The notes: generated by a model not told the origin, from the letters alone. 38,714 bases of DNA from Lachnospiraceae bacterium (GCA_949383255.1 CASJPF010000034.1:1-38714), one strand, 5' to 3'. Shown: positions 8,169 through 16,760, numbered from the stretch's first letter. Translations and numbers: made by a program.

Positions 8169-8615
8169 TTATTCTATCTGTATAGCATCCATTGCTTGAC
8201 GGACAATTTGCAGTATCCGCAAAGTGTCATCTTTTAGAAAAAGGTATCCGCAAAGCGCCTCAAATCCTGTGGCCTTTCGGTAATCTGCAAGACTGGCATT
8301 TTTCGCAGAAGAATGAATCTTTGTATTTTTTCCTTTGCGATAAATATCTTGTTCTTCCTCGGTAAGACTTTCGTACACAGCCTCAATCAACTGGGCTTGG
8401 GTCTGCGCACAGACAATCTTCGTTGTATGCTTATGCAGCGTATTTGCCGCCCTCTGCCCCTTCTCCACAATCAATGTTCTTACAATCAACTCAAACACTG
8501 CGTCACCAATATAGGCCAGCGTTAGGGGCGAGTATGTTCTGATGTCAATCTCCTCGCCGCCAAACACTCTGTGTATCTGTGCGAGCAAACTTCCTTTCTC
8601 TAAGCCTTCTTCCAT
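8169..8615 (-). CDS. mrnC: Mini-ribonuclease 3
   Basis: A 148-residue protein consisting of an RNase III catalytic domain without the double-stranded RNA-binding domain. In B. subtilis this enzyme matures 23S rRNA ends. The catalytic helix carries SPLTLAYIGDAVFELIVR (about 24-41) with the conserved Asp, and a second acidic region is near the C-terminus (GFEALCGYLFLKDD). GAGGGTG lies just before the ATG at 8615. The start lies 16 bases inside the end of cysS, as is usual for this pair in Firmicutes, implying translational coupling. Confidence 0.95.
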   Translation of the reverse strand: MEEGLEKGSLLAQIHRVFGGEEIDIRTYSPLTLAYIGDAVFELIVRTLIVEKGQRAANTLHKHTTKIVCAQTQAQLIEAVYESLTEEEQDIYRKGKNTKIHSSAKNASLADYRKATGFEALCGYLFLKDDTLRILQIVRQAMDAIQIE

Positions 8616-10021
8616 TTGACACCCTCGCGTGTATCTTCCAATACAATCCCTTTCTCCAACAGTTCACTGCGAATTGCATCCGCCTTTGCAAAATCTTTTT
8701 GTTTTTTTGCTGCCTTGCGCTCTTCAATCTTATCGAGAACATAGCGCTCTAGCGCTGCGTCAATCGTATTGTCTGCCTCTCTTGATGCATGAGCAGTTGT
8801 AAGATTTAAGGAAAGAACCTTGTCAAAGCTTTCTGCTAGCGCATGTTTGGTCGCATCAGACATTTCCTCTTTAAGCATATCATATAAAATTGTAACCGCC
8901 ATAGAAGAATTGAGGTCATCACAAAGCGCCGACTCAAACTTTTCCCTATAATAGTCAAATTTTTCTTTATCAATCGCACCATTTTTGTCGAGCGTTCCAA
9001 TCTTCTTTATCAATTTGTCATAGGCTGCACTCATATTGTCAAGCACCTCATAAGAAAACTCAAGCGGTTTACGATAATGCGACTGCAAACAAAACAGACG
9101 ATACACAATTGGATCATACCCTTTTGACTCCAACAGCGACACAGTTAGAAAATCACCGTTTGACTTGCTCATCTTTCCCAACTTGTCATTTAAATGATGC
9201 ACATGAAACCAATAATTGCACCATTTATGGCCCAAATACGCCTCGCTCTGTGCAATCTCATTCGTGTGATGTGGAAAAATATTGTCCACACCACCACAGT
9301 GAATATCCATGTACTCGCCAAGGTGTTTCATACTAATACAAGAACATTCAATATGCCACCCGGGATATCCCATACCCCACGGACTGTCCCACTTTAATTC
9401 CTGAGCATCAAATTTGGATTTTGTAAACCACAGCACAAAATCACTCTTATTTTTTTTGTTTGCGTCTTCATCCACATTCTCGCGCACACCAACCAACAGT
9501 TCGTTTTCGCTCTGTCCAGATAATACATAATACTCGTCAAGTTTAGAAGTATCAAAATAAATATTTCCACCGCTCTCATAAGCATAACCCTTCTCAAGCA
9601 AAACTGTAATCATATGAATAAATTCTGCAATACAATTTGTTGCTGGTTCCACCACATCCGGTCTCTTAATATTGAGCTTATCGCAGTCACTAAAAAATGC
9701 ATTGGTATAAAATTCCGCAATCTCCAGAACTGTCTTGTGCTCTCTCTTCGCCCCTTTGAGCATTTTATCCTCGCCCGTATCTGCATCGCTGGAAAGATGC
9801 CCGACATCTGTAATATTCATAACACGCTTGACATCATATCCAATATAGCGCAGTGTCTTTTCTAGCAAATCTTCCATAATATAGCTTCTTAGATTACCAA
9901 TATGCGCAAAATGATACACTGTTGGTCCACAGGTGTACATTGCAACTTTCCCTTCCTCGTTTGGGATAAATTGCCCCACCTTTCTTGTCAGTGTATTATA
10001 CAGGAACAATTTGTTTTCCAT
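8600..10021 (-). CDS. cysS: Cysteinyl-tRNA synthetase
   Basis: A 473-residue class I aminoacyl-tRNA synthetase that charges tRNA-Cys with cysteine. The HIGH-type motif reads FAHIGN (about 38-43), preceded by the zinc-ligand region YTCGPTVY; further zinc ligands sit in WHIECSCISMKHL, and the adenylate motif is KMSKSNG. The C-terminal anticodon-binding helical part follows (about 320-473). The length is typical. GGAGG is 12 bases from the ATG. It follows cysE after 22 bases, linking cysteine synthesis with cysteine use. There is no T-box leader in front of it. Confidence 0.97.
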   Translation of the reverse strand: MENKLFLYNTLTRKVGQFIPNEEGKVAMYTCGPTVYHFAHIGNLRSYIMEDLLEKTLRYIGYDVKRVMNITDVGHLSSDADTGEDKMLKGAKREHKTVLEIAEFYTNAFFSDCDKLNIKRPDVVEPATNCIAEFIHMITVLLEKGYAYESGGNIYFDTSKLDEYYVLSGQSENELLVGVRENVDEDANKKNKSDFVLWFTKSKFDAQELKWDSPWGMGYPGWHIECSCISMKHLGEYMDIHCGGVDNIFPHHTNEIAQSEAYLGHKWCNYWFHVHHLNDKLGKMSKSNGDFLTVSLLESKGYDPIVYRLFCLQSHYRKPLEFSYEVLDNMSAAYDKLIKKIGTLDKNGAIDKEKFDYYREKFESALCDDLNSSMAVTILYDMLKEEMSDATKHALAESFDKVLSLNLTTAHASREADNTIDAALERYVLDKIEERKAAKKQKDFAKADAIRSELLEKGIVLEDTREGVKWKKA

Positions 10022-10043
10022 CTTCTCTCAAAACCTCCAAATA

Positions 10044-10727
10044 TTATGTATCTCTACCATTCCGTTCTTTTTCTAGCTGCTTAATTTTCTGTTCAAGCTC
10101 CAAAATGCGATTGGTCATCTCACTGTTTGCATGTTGCAAATTTCTAATATCCTCATTGACTGGGTCAGGGAGATCGGTCTGATTCAAATCTTCACGCACA
10201 AGCTTTTGATTATTGCGCCGCACAACTCTCCCCGGCACTCCTACTACTGTACAATTTGGCGGAACTTCTTCAATAACAACACTTCCTGCCCCTATTTTAG
10301 AGTTTTCACCAACTTTAAAAGAACCGATAATTTTAGCCCCTGCGCTAATCATTACATTATCTCCTATTGTTGGGTGTCGCTTTCCGTGCTCTTTCCCCGT
10401 ACCGCCAAGCGTGACTCCCTGATAAAGAGTGACATTGTTGCCCACCACTGCCGTCTCACCAATTATCACACCATTTCCGTGGTCAATAAAAAAGTTTTCG
10501 CCAATCTCTGCCCCCGGGTGAATTTCTATCCCAGTCTTTCGAACCGCACGCTGCGATATCCATCTTGCCCAAAAGTAATGTCCGCTCTGATATAACCGAT
10601 GCGCCACCCGATAGTGAAGCATCACCTTAAAACTCGGATATAAAAAGACCTCCATATTAGAGTGGATTGCAGGGTCACGCTCTCTTATGACCTTTATCTC
10701 ATTTCTCACACTTTTTATAAATCCCAT
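10044..10727 (-). CDS. cysE: Serine O-acetyltransferase
   Basis: A 227-residue left-handed beta-helix acetyltransferase that converts serine and acetyl-CoA to O-acetylserine, the precursor for cysteine synthase. The N-terminal helical part (about 1-65) is the short form usual in Firmicutes. Hexapeptide repeats cover about 70-165 and include the catalytic FFIDHGNGVIIGETA and the CoA-site GVTLGGTGKEHGKRHPTIG. The C-terminal about 45 residues form a Leu/Glu/Lys-rich helix likely to be a coiled coil (EMTNRILELEQKIKQLEKER). GGAGG precedes the ATG at 10727. It is the first gene of the cluster, driven by the promoter at 10745-10773. Confidence 0.95.
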   Translation of the reverse strand: MGFIKSVRNEIKVIRERDPAIHSNMEVFLYPSFKVMLHYRVAHRLYQSGHYFWARWISQRAVRKTGIEIHPGAEIGENFFIDHGNGVIIGETAVVGNNVTLYQGVTLGGTGKEHGKRHPTIGDNVMISAGAKIIGSFKVGENSKIGAGSVVIEEVPPNCTVVGVPGRVVRRNNQKLVREDLNQTDLPDPVNEDIRNLQHANSEMTNRILELEQKIKQLEKERNGRDT

Positions 10728-10744
10728 CCTGTGCCTCCATTGAG

Positions 10745-10773
10745 ACTGTATCGCTTAATTTAAATTATGTCAA
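10745..10773 (-). promoter_or_regulatory. Promoter of the cysE-cysS-mrnC-rlmB-sigH operon
   Basis: On the minus strand a consensus TTGACA (10773-10768), a 17-base spacer and TACAGT (10750-10745). The predicted leader before the ATG at 10727 is only about ten bases. That leaves no room for a T-box or other riboswitch. Confidence 0.65.
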
Positions 10774-10802
10774 TACTTTATTTTGGCTTATTTGCTCTCT
10801 TC

Positions 10803-10947
10803 GTTACTATTCACGGCATGAAATCGCTCATAGCAACGATTCGAGACGATATTTGAAGTTTTGCTATGCAAAAATCGCCCCTCACTTCTGAATCATATTC
10901 TTATGGAATGCGCAGTACATGTGCATTCCTGACCTGTGAAAAATAAC
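10803..10947. repeat. 145-bp element with imperfect terminal inverted repeats
   Basis: The left end GTTACTATTCACGG (10803-10816) is the imperfect inverse of the right end CCTGTGAAAAATAAC (10933-10947). Inside, GAATGCGCA and TGTGCATTC (10917-10929 region) form a further hairpin with one mismatch. There is no open reading frame. It fills the gap between deoD and the cysE promoter and looks like a non-coding MITE-like repeat; no second copy lies in this window. Confidence 0.5.
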
Positions 10948-10949
10948 TT

Positions 10950-11672
10950 TTATTCCAAATTTACTGCAGTGTTAAGCGCAATCTCCATCATCTGGGTAAA
11001 AGAATTTTGCCGCTCCTGCGCGGTTGTCTCCTCGCCTGTCACCAAACTGTCTGACACTGTGAGGATTGCAAGTGCATTCTTTTTACATCTCGCCGCATTC
11101 ATGTACAAAGCAGCCGCCTCCATCTCAACACAGAGTACCCCCATCTTTTGCCAACCTTCATTGGCAGCAGGATTATCATTGTAAAACACATCTGATGAAA
11201 GAATATTTCCCACATGATACTGCGCACCTATTTGTTCAGCCTGCGCAACTGCTTCTTTGAGAAGCGCATAACTTGCAATAGGCGCAAATGTACCACCTAG
11301 CCCATACTGACTACCATAACTAGAGTTTGTACATGCCCCCATACCAAATACAATATCTCGTACCTTTACATGTTCCTGCATTGCCCCTGTCGAGCCAATA
11401 CGCATAATATTTTCCACATCAAAAAAATGAAATAGTTCATAAGAATAAATTCCTATCGTGGGCATTCCCATACCACTCGCCATAACGCTTAACTTTACGC
11501 CCTTATAAGTCCCTGTATATCCCTGAATCCCTCTGATATTATTGACTAGAACAGTGTTTTCCAGAAAATTTTCCGCGATAAACTTCGAGCGAAGCGGATC
11601 ACCGGGCATCAATACTGTCCTACCAAAAGCTTCTTTTTCGGCATTGATATGTGGTGTTGTAACAAGTGACAT
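10950..11672 (-). CDS. deoD: Purine-nucleoside phosphorylase, DeoD type
   Basis: A 240-residue hexameric-type nucleoside phosphorylase that splits purine (deoxy)nucleosides with phosphate in the cytoplasm. Family marks: TPHINAEKEAFGRTVLMPGDPLR near the N-terminus with the phosphate-binding Gly and Arg, RIGSTGA (phosphate Arg), CVEMEAAALY (ribose site) and LTVSDSLVTGE with the catalytic Asp. The start is set at 11672 because GGGAGGG lies seven bases upstream. In-frame ATGs at 11687 and 11678 lie before or against that site. It is last in the mutase-ispF-acetyltransferase-deoD group, 30 bases after the acetyltransferase. Confidence 0.95.
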   Translation of the reverse strand: MSLVTTPHINAEKEAFGRTVLMPGDPLRSKFIAENFLENTVLVNNIRGIQGYTGTYKGVKLSVMASGMGMPTIGIYSYELFHFFDVENIMRIGSTGAMQEHVKVRDIVFGMGACTNSSYGSQYGLGGTFAPIASYALLKEAVAQAEQIGAQYHVGNILSSDVFYNDNPAANEGWQKMGVLCVEMEAAALYMNAARCKKNALAILTVSDSLVTGEETTAQERQNSFTQMMEIALNTAVNLE

Positions 11673-11702
11673 ACGCATCCCTCCCATTTGTATAATTTTT
11701 TA

Positions 11703-12866
11703 TTAATACCTTTCGTTCATCCAGACAGGACCCGACAGGTATATACTATCAAATTTTGCATTTTGTTTCAACTGAATATACTCAAAAATAAATGCAGTAA
11801 ACTCACCGATTGTCGTTGTAACCTCTGGTCGCGCAGAAGCCCCTATGTCATTACTTCGCTGTTCTACCCGCTCCATATGGCTGCCCTTCTTGTCAATATA
11901 CCACAAAAATACGCCATTATTACTTTGCAACACAGGATCAGTAAGCTTTATTGCAACTGTTATCTTTCCGTTTCCTGAAATATGCCGCATCATCTCTGAT
12001 AAATTTACAATACGCGCCATCACAGCAGGCTTTTTTTTCCCTTTCACACACAGAAAACGTTCTCTATCTGCCTCATCTGCAAAAACTGCTTCCCTGATAC
12101 CTAAATCACCTCTATACGCGAAATAACCTTTTATTTTCCCATTTTCCACTATCTCAAACAAATTTCCGCCAACGCCTTCTAGTTCTCTCTGAAAGTGTTC
12201 AAAATACAAGGCACTTCTTATAATAAACAACCCGTAACGCTTGCATAGATTAGCATTCACAAAATGAGCCAGCGAAAGGACACTGTTACAATCTGTCACA
12301 TGCAGAAAAGCATCCGAATTCGGAAGGGGAATCAAATCTCCTTCTATCGCCTGTTGTAACGCTTCTTGTGATATCAGTTCTGTGTTCAGCCCATATTGCG
12401 GCTTGTCATAAATATATCCAAAACCAAAATGTTCCCAGAACGATTTATTGCCAGACTCCACAAAACAAAATGGTATTTTCATCTGTTGCTGATATTCCAA
12501 AGAGCCCAACATCAATCGACTCATATATCCCTTTTGGCGATATTGCACCTTAGTCGCAGCTAAACTGATACGATTTGTCCCAACCCGCTCAATATCTGCC
12601 ATACTGAGTAGACATTTTTCTCCTTTTCGTGGATTTCTGCGCATCGCAGCAATACAAGACGTCAGTTGCAGCACAGATTGTACCTCATCCTCTTGCACTG
12701 CAAATATAATGTTTCCCTCTCCTCTATAAAGCCCTGAGAATGCCTCTTCGGATAAAAGTTTTGCTATCTGAACTGATGTTTCATCCAAAACAGCAATGTT
12801 AAAAGCTGCCTCTACACTACGCCTGCTTCTCTGTTCATTTTCTTGCTCTCCTACTATCTGCTCCAT
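11703..12866 (-). CDS. Eis-like GNAT N-acetyltransferase with SCP2-type C-terminal domain
   Basis: A 387-residue protein laid out like the Eis family: a GNAT acetyltransferase domain (about 35-160) with the acetyl-CoA loop region VQYRQKGYMSRLM (a Q/R-x-x-G-x variant), a second GNAT-like domain (about 160-280), and a C-terminal SCP2-like domain (about 285-387; PAVMARIVNLSEMMRHI onwards). Eis enzymes acetylate amines, including aminoglycosides and peptides, but many Firmicute members have no known substrate. The terminal sequence SGPVWMNERY is unlike the free Phe carboxylate of mycobacterial Eis, so the mechanism may differ. AAGGAA precedes the ATG. It lies 15 bases after ispF in the same operon. 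Confidence 0.82.
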   Translation of the reverse strand: MEQIVGEQENEQRSRRSVEAAFNIAVLDETSVQIAKLLSEEAFSGLYRGEGNIIFAVQEDEVQSVLQLTSCIAAMRRNPRKGEKCLLSMADIERVGTNRISLAATKVQYRQKGYMSRLMLGSLEYQQQMKIPFCFVESGNKSFWEHFGFGYIYDKPQYGLNTELISQEALQQAIEGDLIPLPNSDAFLHVTDCNSVLSLAHFVNANLCKRYGLFIIRSALYFEHFQRELEGVGGNLFEIVENGKIKGYFAYRGDLGIREAVFADEADRERFLCVKGKKKPAVMARIVNLSEMMRHISGNGKITVAIKLTDPVLQSNNGVFLWYIDKKGSHMERVEQRSNDIGASARPEVTTTIGEFTAFIFEYIQLKQNAKFDSIYLSGPVWMNERY

Positions 12867-12881
12867 TGTGACTATTTCCTT

Positions 12882-13454
12882 TTATGCTTCTTTCAGGGCA
12901 CTGCATCCCGGACAACCTTCACAAAAACGCGCGTCCATTGACTGTCCTTTTGTACTGGCAGCCTCCATTGTCACCAATTCTCTAGGACTTGAGAGTATGC
13001 AGATTGCCTGTGAGGATATTCCTAATCCCTCGCCTGTAAAACCAAGCCCTTCCTCTGTTGTTGCCTTCACATTGACCTGCTCTATACTAATTCCCAATAC
13101 ACGCGCAATATTTTCGCGCATTTGGTCTATATAAGGGCGCATCTTAGGAGCCTGCGCAATAATTGTCGCATCAATATTTTCTATAAAAAACATATTTTCA
13201 TCCAGCAATTGTCCCACTTTTTCTAATAATATTACACTTGATATTCCTTTGTAAGCGGGATCTGTATCTGGAAAATGCTTTCCAATATCCCCAAGCGCAG
13301 CCGCCCCCAGCAATGCATCCGCAATTGCATGCAACAGTACGTCCGCATCAGAATGGCCTAACAAACCTTTCTCATATGGTATCTCCACACCGCCCATTAC
13401 AAGAGGTCTGCCTTCCACAAGACGATGCACATCATATCCCATTCCAATTCTCAT
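12882..13454 (-). CDS. ispF: 2-C-methyl-D-erythritol 2,4-cyclodiphosphate synthase with Cys-rich tail
   Basis: A cytoplasmic enzyme of the MEP isoprenoid pathway that forms MEcPP from CDP-methylerythritol 2-phosphate. Residues 1-157 match the family: metal ligands Asp8 and His10 in GYDVHRL, the [19 protein letters not shown] segment (33-51), [11 protein letters not shown] (56-66), and [17 protein letters not shown] (130-146). The usual length is about 157-160. Here 30 more residues follow, ending in [15 protein letters not shown] with Cys at 178, 181 and 184, which could bind a metal or be redox-active. TAGGAG precedes the ATG at 13454. It is 19 bases after the mutase gene; ispD is not in the window. 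Confidence 0.95.
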   Translation of the reverse strand: MRIGMGYDVHRLVEGRPLVMGGVEIPYEKGLLGHSDADVLLHAIADALLGAAALGDIGKHFPDTDPAYKGISSVILLEKVGQLLDENMFFIENIDATIIAQAPKMRPYIDQMRENIARVLGISIEQVNVKATTEEGLGFTGEGLGISSQAICILSSPRELVTMEAASTKGQSMDARFCEGCPGCSALKEA

Positions 13455-13473
13455 TCTAGTCTCCTAATTTCCA

Positions 13474-14976
13474 TTATTTTGTCGGTATCACCAATCTGTC
13501 AAATCCATCGAGAAGCTCTAGTACAATATTAAAAAGTTTATCACAATCGCCGGATCTCGCACCTTCTATATTGAGTGGCATCTGCGGATCATGGAGCGAC
13601 ATGCGCAACAGCAGCCACCCCTTGACTTCATCTGTGTCAAAGGTAATACGAATTCCTTCATATGAATTTGGCGCAATATGATATCCTCTTTCATTTGCCC
13701 TCTTCTCAAAAGTATTCAAGGCTTCGTTTCCATATGACTTAAAATCCTCTCCTTGTATTTTGAATCGATACTCTCTCTCCTCAAAGCCTTTCTCTAAATG
13801 TTCAATAAAAGAGGCAAGCGACTTATTTTCTTTTGCTGCCTTTGCAAGTGCTATAAGAAGTTTCACTGCCATATATGCACCATCATCAAGAAAATAATTT
13901 TCACTGAGTGCACCATGCCCAGAAGTCTCTATAGCAAGCGGTGACACAACACCTTCCTGATTCAAACGAATCGACTCATTTATCACATTCTTATATCCTC
14001 TCATATACCTGTGATGTTTCATTCCAATGCCTTCTATAAAGCGCGTCAACCTGTCACTGGTAACAGAATCTGTCACAATTGTTCCGCCCGGATAATCCTC
14101 CGCAATAATTGCAGTCATCATTGCAATAATCGCATCCCGATTCACTTCATCTCCATTTGGAAGTACTGCGGACATTCTATCGACATCTGTGTCAAAAATA
14201 ATGCCAAGATCTGCCTTGTTAGAAAGTACTGCCTGTCGAATCGCTTCCATTGCCTGTTTATTCTCTGGATTTGGTATATGATTTGGAAAGTGCCCATCTG
14301 GTTCTAAAAACTGGCTTCCCACTGTGTCTGCGCCAAGCGGATTTAACACTTTGTCCACAAAAAATCCACCAGCACCATTTCCGGTATCTACTACAATATG
14401 CAACCCAGCAAGCGGTTTGTCATAATCTTCTGCCTGAATACTCTTCTTTATCTTCTCCTGCAAAAATTCACAATATACAGAAAGGGAATCAACTTTTTCT
14501 ACCTTAGACAAATCTGCGTCTGAAACAGTAAGACTTGATGCTGTCTCAAGAATCTTGGTAATATCATCATGTTCTAAGCCGCCATCCCGGTCAAAAAACT
14601 TATAGCCATTTCTGTTAAATGGAAGATGGCTTGCTGTAATCATAATTGAGCCGTCAAATGCAAACTGTTCAAATACTGTCGTCATAAACATTGAGGGTGT
14701 CGACACCAAACCACAGTCATAGACCTTTGCACCCGCCGCCAAAATTCCTTTTGCTGCTGCGGCGAACAAACTATTCGCTGTAATTCTGGAATCATGACCG
14801 ATTCCAATCCGAAGTTCATCCATTTTCTTTCCCTTCTTATCCGCAAGCCATCTGACAAATCCGCCTCCAATTAGATTTCCTGCCTCCTCTGTCAAATTCA
14901 CATCTTCTCCTGCAATTCCGGCACATGCGATTCCTCGCACATCACTTCCATTTTGAAGTTTCCTAATATCAGCCAT
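13474..14976 (-). CDS. Phosphohexomutase (phosphomannomutase/phosphoglucomutase family)
   Basis: A 500-residue alpha-D-phosphohexomutase that moves the phosphate between C1 and C6 of a hexose phosphate to supply sugar nucleotides. The N-terminal SDVRGIA substrate loop (11-17), the phosphoserine loop TASHLPFNRNGYKF with Ser116, the metal loop DTDVDRM (about 250), the sugar-recognition loop ETSGHGALSENYFLDDGAY and a C-terminal phosphate-binding domain (RITFDTDEVKGWLLLRMS) are all present. The substrate (mannose or glucose phosphate) cannot be decided from sequence alone. GGAGG lies seven bases before the ATG at 14976. It is first in the operon with ispF, the Eis-like gene and deoD. Confidence 0.92.
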   Translation of the reverse strand: MADIRKLQNGSDVRGIACAGIAGEDVNLTEEAGNLIGGGFVRWLADKKGKKMDELRIGIGHDSRITANSLFAAAAKGILAAGAKVYDCGLVSTPSMFMTTVFEQFAFDGSIMITASHLPFNRNGYKFFDRDGGLEHDDITKILETASSLTVSDADLSKVEKVDSLSVYCEFLQEKIKKSIQAEDYDKPLAGLHIVVDTGNGAGGFFVDKVLNPLGADTVGSQFLEPDGHFPNHIPNPENKQAMEAIRQAVLSNKADLGIIFDTDVDRMSAVLPNGDEVNRDAIIAMMTAIIAEDYPGGTIVTDSVTSDRLTRFIEGIGMKHHRYMRGYKNVINESIRLNQEGVVSPLAIETSGHGALSENYFLDDGAYMAVKLLIALAKAAKENKSLASFIEHLEKGFEEREYRFKIQGEDFKSYGNEALNTFEKRANERGYHIAPNSYEGIRITFDTDEVKGWLLLRMSLHDPQMPLNIEGARSGDCDKLFNIVLELLDGFDRLVIPTK

Positions 14977-15197
14977 CTCATATCCTCCGTGTATCTCTTT
15001 TACATTTTATGTTTCTTTAAAGGACTGTAAGAAAACAATATTACCAGTTATCTTCTCCACAGTCCCTAAGCTCTGCAAAACAATGCCATTATATGGCTTT
15101 GCTGTTACCAATATATCACATATATCGCAAAAAAGAAATATCCAAATAACCGCTTTCCATGAATTATTTTAGCAATTCGGATTAATACTATATCATT

Positions 15198-15803
15198 ATG
15201 AGAAAGAAATTAATTCTACATCCATTTGACTACTATGCACTCTTATTTTTTACCACTGCATTTGCTGGGTGGCTCTGGGAAGTGATACTTTATCTAATCA
15301 CAAACCACACCTTTGTAAACAGAGGTGTCTATCGTGGACCATATCTGCCAATCTATGGGATTGGCTGTATTATTTTAATTTTGCTCCTTCACAAAATGCG
15401 ACAACAGCCTATATTAGTTTTTATGCTCTCCTGCTTTTTATGTTCTGTGTTGGAATATTTTGCAGGAGTCTGGCTTGAGAAAAAATGGGGAATTCGATGG
15501 TGGGATTACAGCGAACATATGTTTAATTTTCAAGGACATGTCTGTCTTACAAGTGCTGTTGGATTCGGTCTTGGCGGTGTGCTTCTTATCTGCCTAATAC
15601 AACCTGTTTTTAACAAATTTTATCATCGCATGACCATCAAAATACGTATTACTTTATGTGTACTCTTTCTGTTGGTCTTTATTGTCGACGCTGCCTACTC
15701 TACCATAGCACCTAATACTGGCACACATATCAGCACCTTTTTTCAGCTCGAAAAGACTTCTACTTCCAAAATAGTAAATAAAATACAATATTGTTCTATT
15801 TGA
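15198..15803 (+). CDS. Small multi-pass membrane protein, putative ABC transporter permease family (PF06541-like)
   Basis: A 201-residue membrane protein with about five hydrophobic segments (roughly 12-35, 46-65, 71-92, 112-135, 150-168). It resembles the family labelled putative ABC transporter permease (CmpB type), with FAGWLWEVILYLI, NRGVYRGPYLPIYGIG and the WEKKWGIRWWDYSE-like region. No ATPase partner is adjacent and real transport function is unproved. The last codons and stop (15801-15803) lie in a block shared with a mobile-element end (15799-15827), so the C-terminus may have been altered by insertion. The upstream ribosome binding site is weak. Confidence 0.72.
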   Translation: MRKKLILHPFDYYALLFFTTAFAGWLWEVILYLITNHTFVNRGVYRGPYLPIYGIGCIILILLLHKMRQQPILVFMLSCFLCSVLEYFAGVWLEKKWGIRWWDYSEHMFNFQGHVCLTSAVGFGLGGVLLICLIQPVFNKFYHRMTIKIRITLCVLFLLVFIVDAAYSTIAPNTGTHISTFFQLEKTSTSKIVNKIQYCSI

Positions 15804-16107
15804 AATAAAACGACCGCAATCCCACTGTCTTTAGACGGTGGATTAAGGGGTGCAAAACGAGTAGTTGCCATAGTGTAAATTTTTTGTTATAATTTACTCA
15901 TATTCGGACATTGATAACTGTATATGGGTGTTTGTACCAAGAAATCAGAATACGAAAACCAAGCTTTCTTCGGTACATAAAATATACAAAATACAAATAT
16001 ATATGCCGTTATAGGGCAAGGACTGCCCAAATGAACGCCTGTAGAGATATAGTCAAAGAATCAGGAAACTCATTGGCTTTAGACAATAGGTAGTTCACAG
16101 TACAATC
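15799..16107 (+). mobile_element. Internally deleted IS200/IS605-type element
   Basis: About 300 bp that keep both ends of a transposon and little between. The left part (15799-15840) has a hairpin around CCACTGTCTTTAGACGGTGG and shares 24 of 29 bases with 36697-36725 (opposite strand). A promoter follows at 15865-15893. The right part (about 16018-16092) encodes a tail, AQMNACRDIVKESGNSLALD, of the kind that ends TnpB proteins, and overlaps a terminal hairpin at 16071-16090. The right end 16066-16107 matches 24873-24916 closely. No transposase or TnpB core is left. I judge it a relic or non-autonomous derivative. Confidence 0.6.
15865..15893 (+). promoter_or_regulatory. Promoter inside the deleted IS element
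   Basis: TTGCCA (15865-15870), a 17-base spacer and a perfect TATAAT (15888-15893). It points through the element's right end toward the CYTH gene at 16245 and may have been the transposase promoter. Confidence 0.6.
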
Positions 16108-16244
16108 TCTGGCTGAGAGAAAACTCCAACAAAAATAACAGTAAAAACTTTAATAGTATTTTTGAATCTTGTATCTTTGTCATAAATGTTTTACAATTAT
16201 TTTAAAAGTAGATAAGGCAAGAAAACGGAAAGGATAGAAACTAA

Positions 16245-16760
16245 ATGGATTACACAGAACTTCAAAACATGGAAATTGAAAAAAAATATACTTTAAAAAA
16301 TTTACCAAATAATCTGGAAAGCTATCCTTGCAGGCTTATTGAACAGGCATATTTAAACACGTCTCCTGTCGTGCGCATCCGCAAATCTGACGATTCCTAT
16401 TATCTAACCTATAAGGGAAGCGGACTGATGGCACGCGAAGAGTACAATCTCCCGCTTGATGAAACCTCCTATCAGCATCTGCTCACAAAAGCAGACGGAA
16501 ATATTATTTCCAAAAAGCGATACGTAATCCCTCTTGAAAATCCACAGTTTAATAACTGTTATCAGGCACAAAACCCCCCGCAACTTTTTATTGAACTTGA
16601 TGTGTTTGCGCCCCCATTTGCACCGCTTATTATGGCAGAAGTAGAATTTCCAAATGTAGAAATGGCAGATGCTTTTGTTCCCCCCGAATGGTTTGGTCAA
16701 GACGTTACCAATAATCCAGACTATCATAATTCTGTCATGAGTCGTAAAATATTTGTATAA
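16245..16760 (+). CDS. CYTH domain protein
   Basis: A 171-residue single-domain CYTH (triphosphate tunnel) protein. The hallmark EIEKKY is at about 10-15; alternating charged strands follow (VVRIRKSDDSYYLTYKG, EEYNLPL, SKKRYVIPL, FIELDVF, MAEVEFPN), which line the tunnel that binds triphosphate and divalent metal. Bacterial members are often inorganic tri/polyphosphatases, but the substrate is not deducible here. AAAGGA lies about ten bases before the ATG at 16245; a second in-frame ATG at 16269 would start directly at MEIEKK. The gene converges on tdk with a three-base gap and could be read from the promoter in the upstream IS relic. Confidence 0.88.
   Translation: MDYTELQNMEIEKKYTLKNLPNNLESYPCRLIEQAYLNTSPVVRIRKSDDSYYLTYKGSGLMAREEYNLPLDETSYQHLLTKADGNIISKKRYVIPLENPQFNNCYQAQNPPQLFIELDVFAPPFAPLIMAEVEFPNVEMADAFVPPEWFGQDVTNNPDYHNSVMSRKIFV

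Noticed and set aside
10728..10949. T-box or other cysteine riboswitch before cysE
   Set aside because: The promoter sits about ten bases before the start codon and no T-box consensus was seen in the spacer.
15911..16093. 60-codon frame in the deleted IS element as a gene
   Set aside because: Only its last about 25 residues resemble a TnpB tail; the rest is non-coding junction sequence, so it is reported as part of the element.
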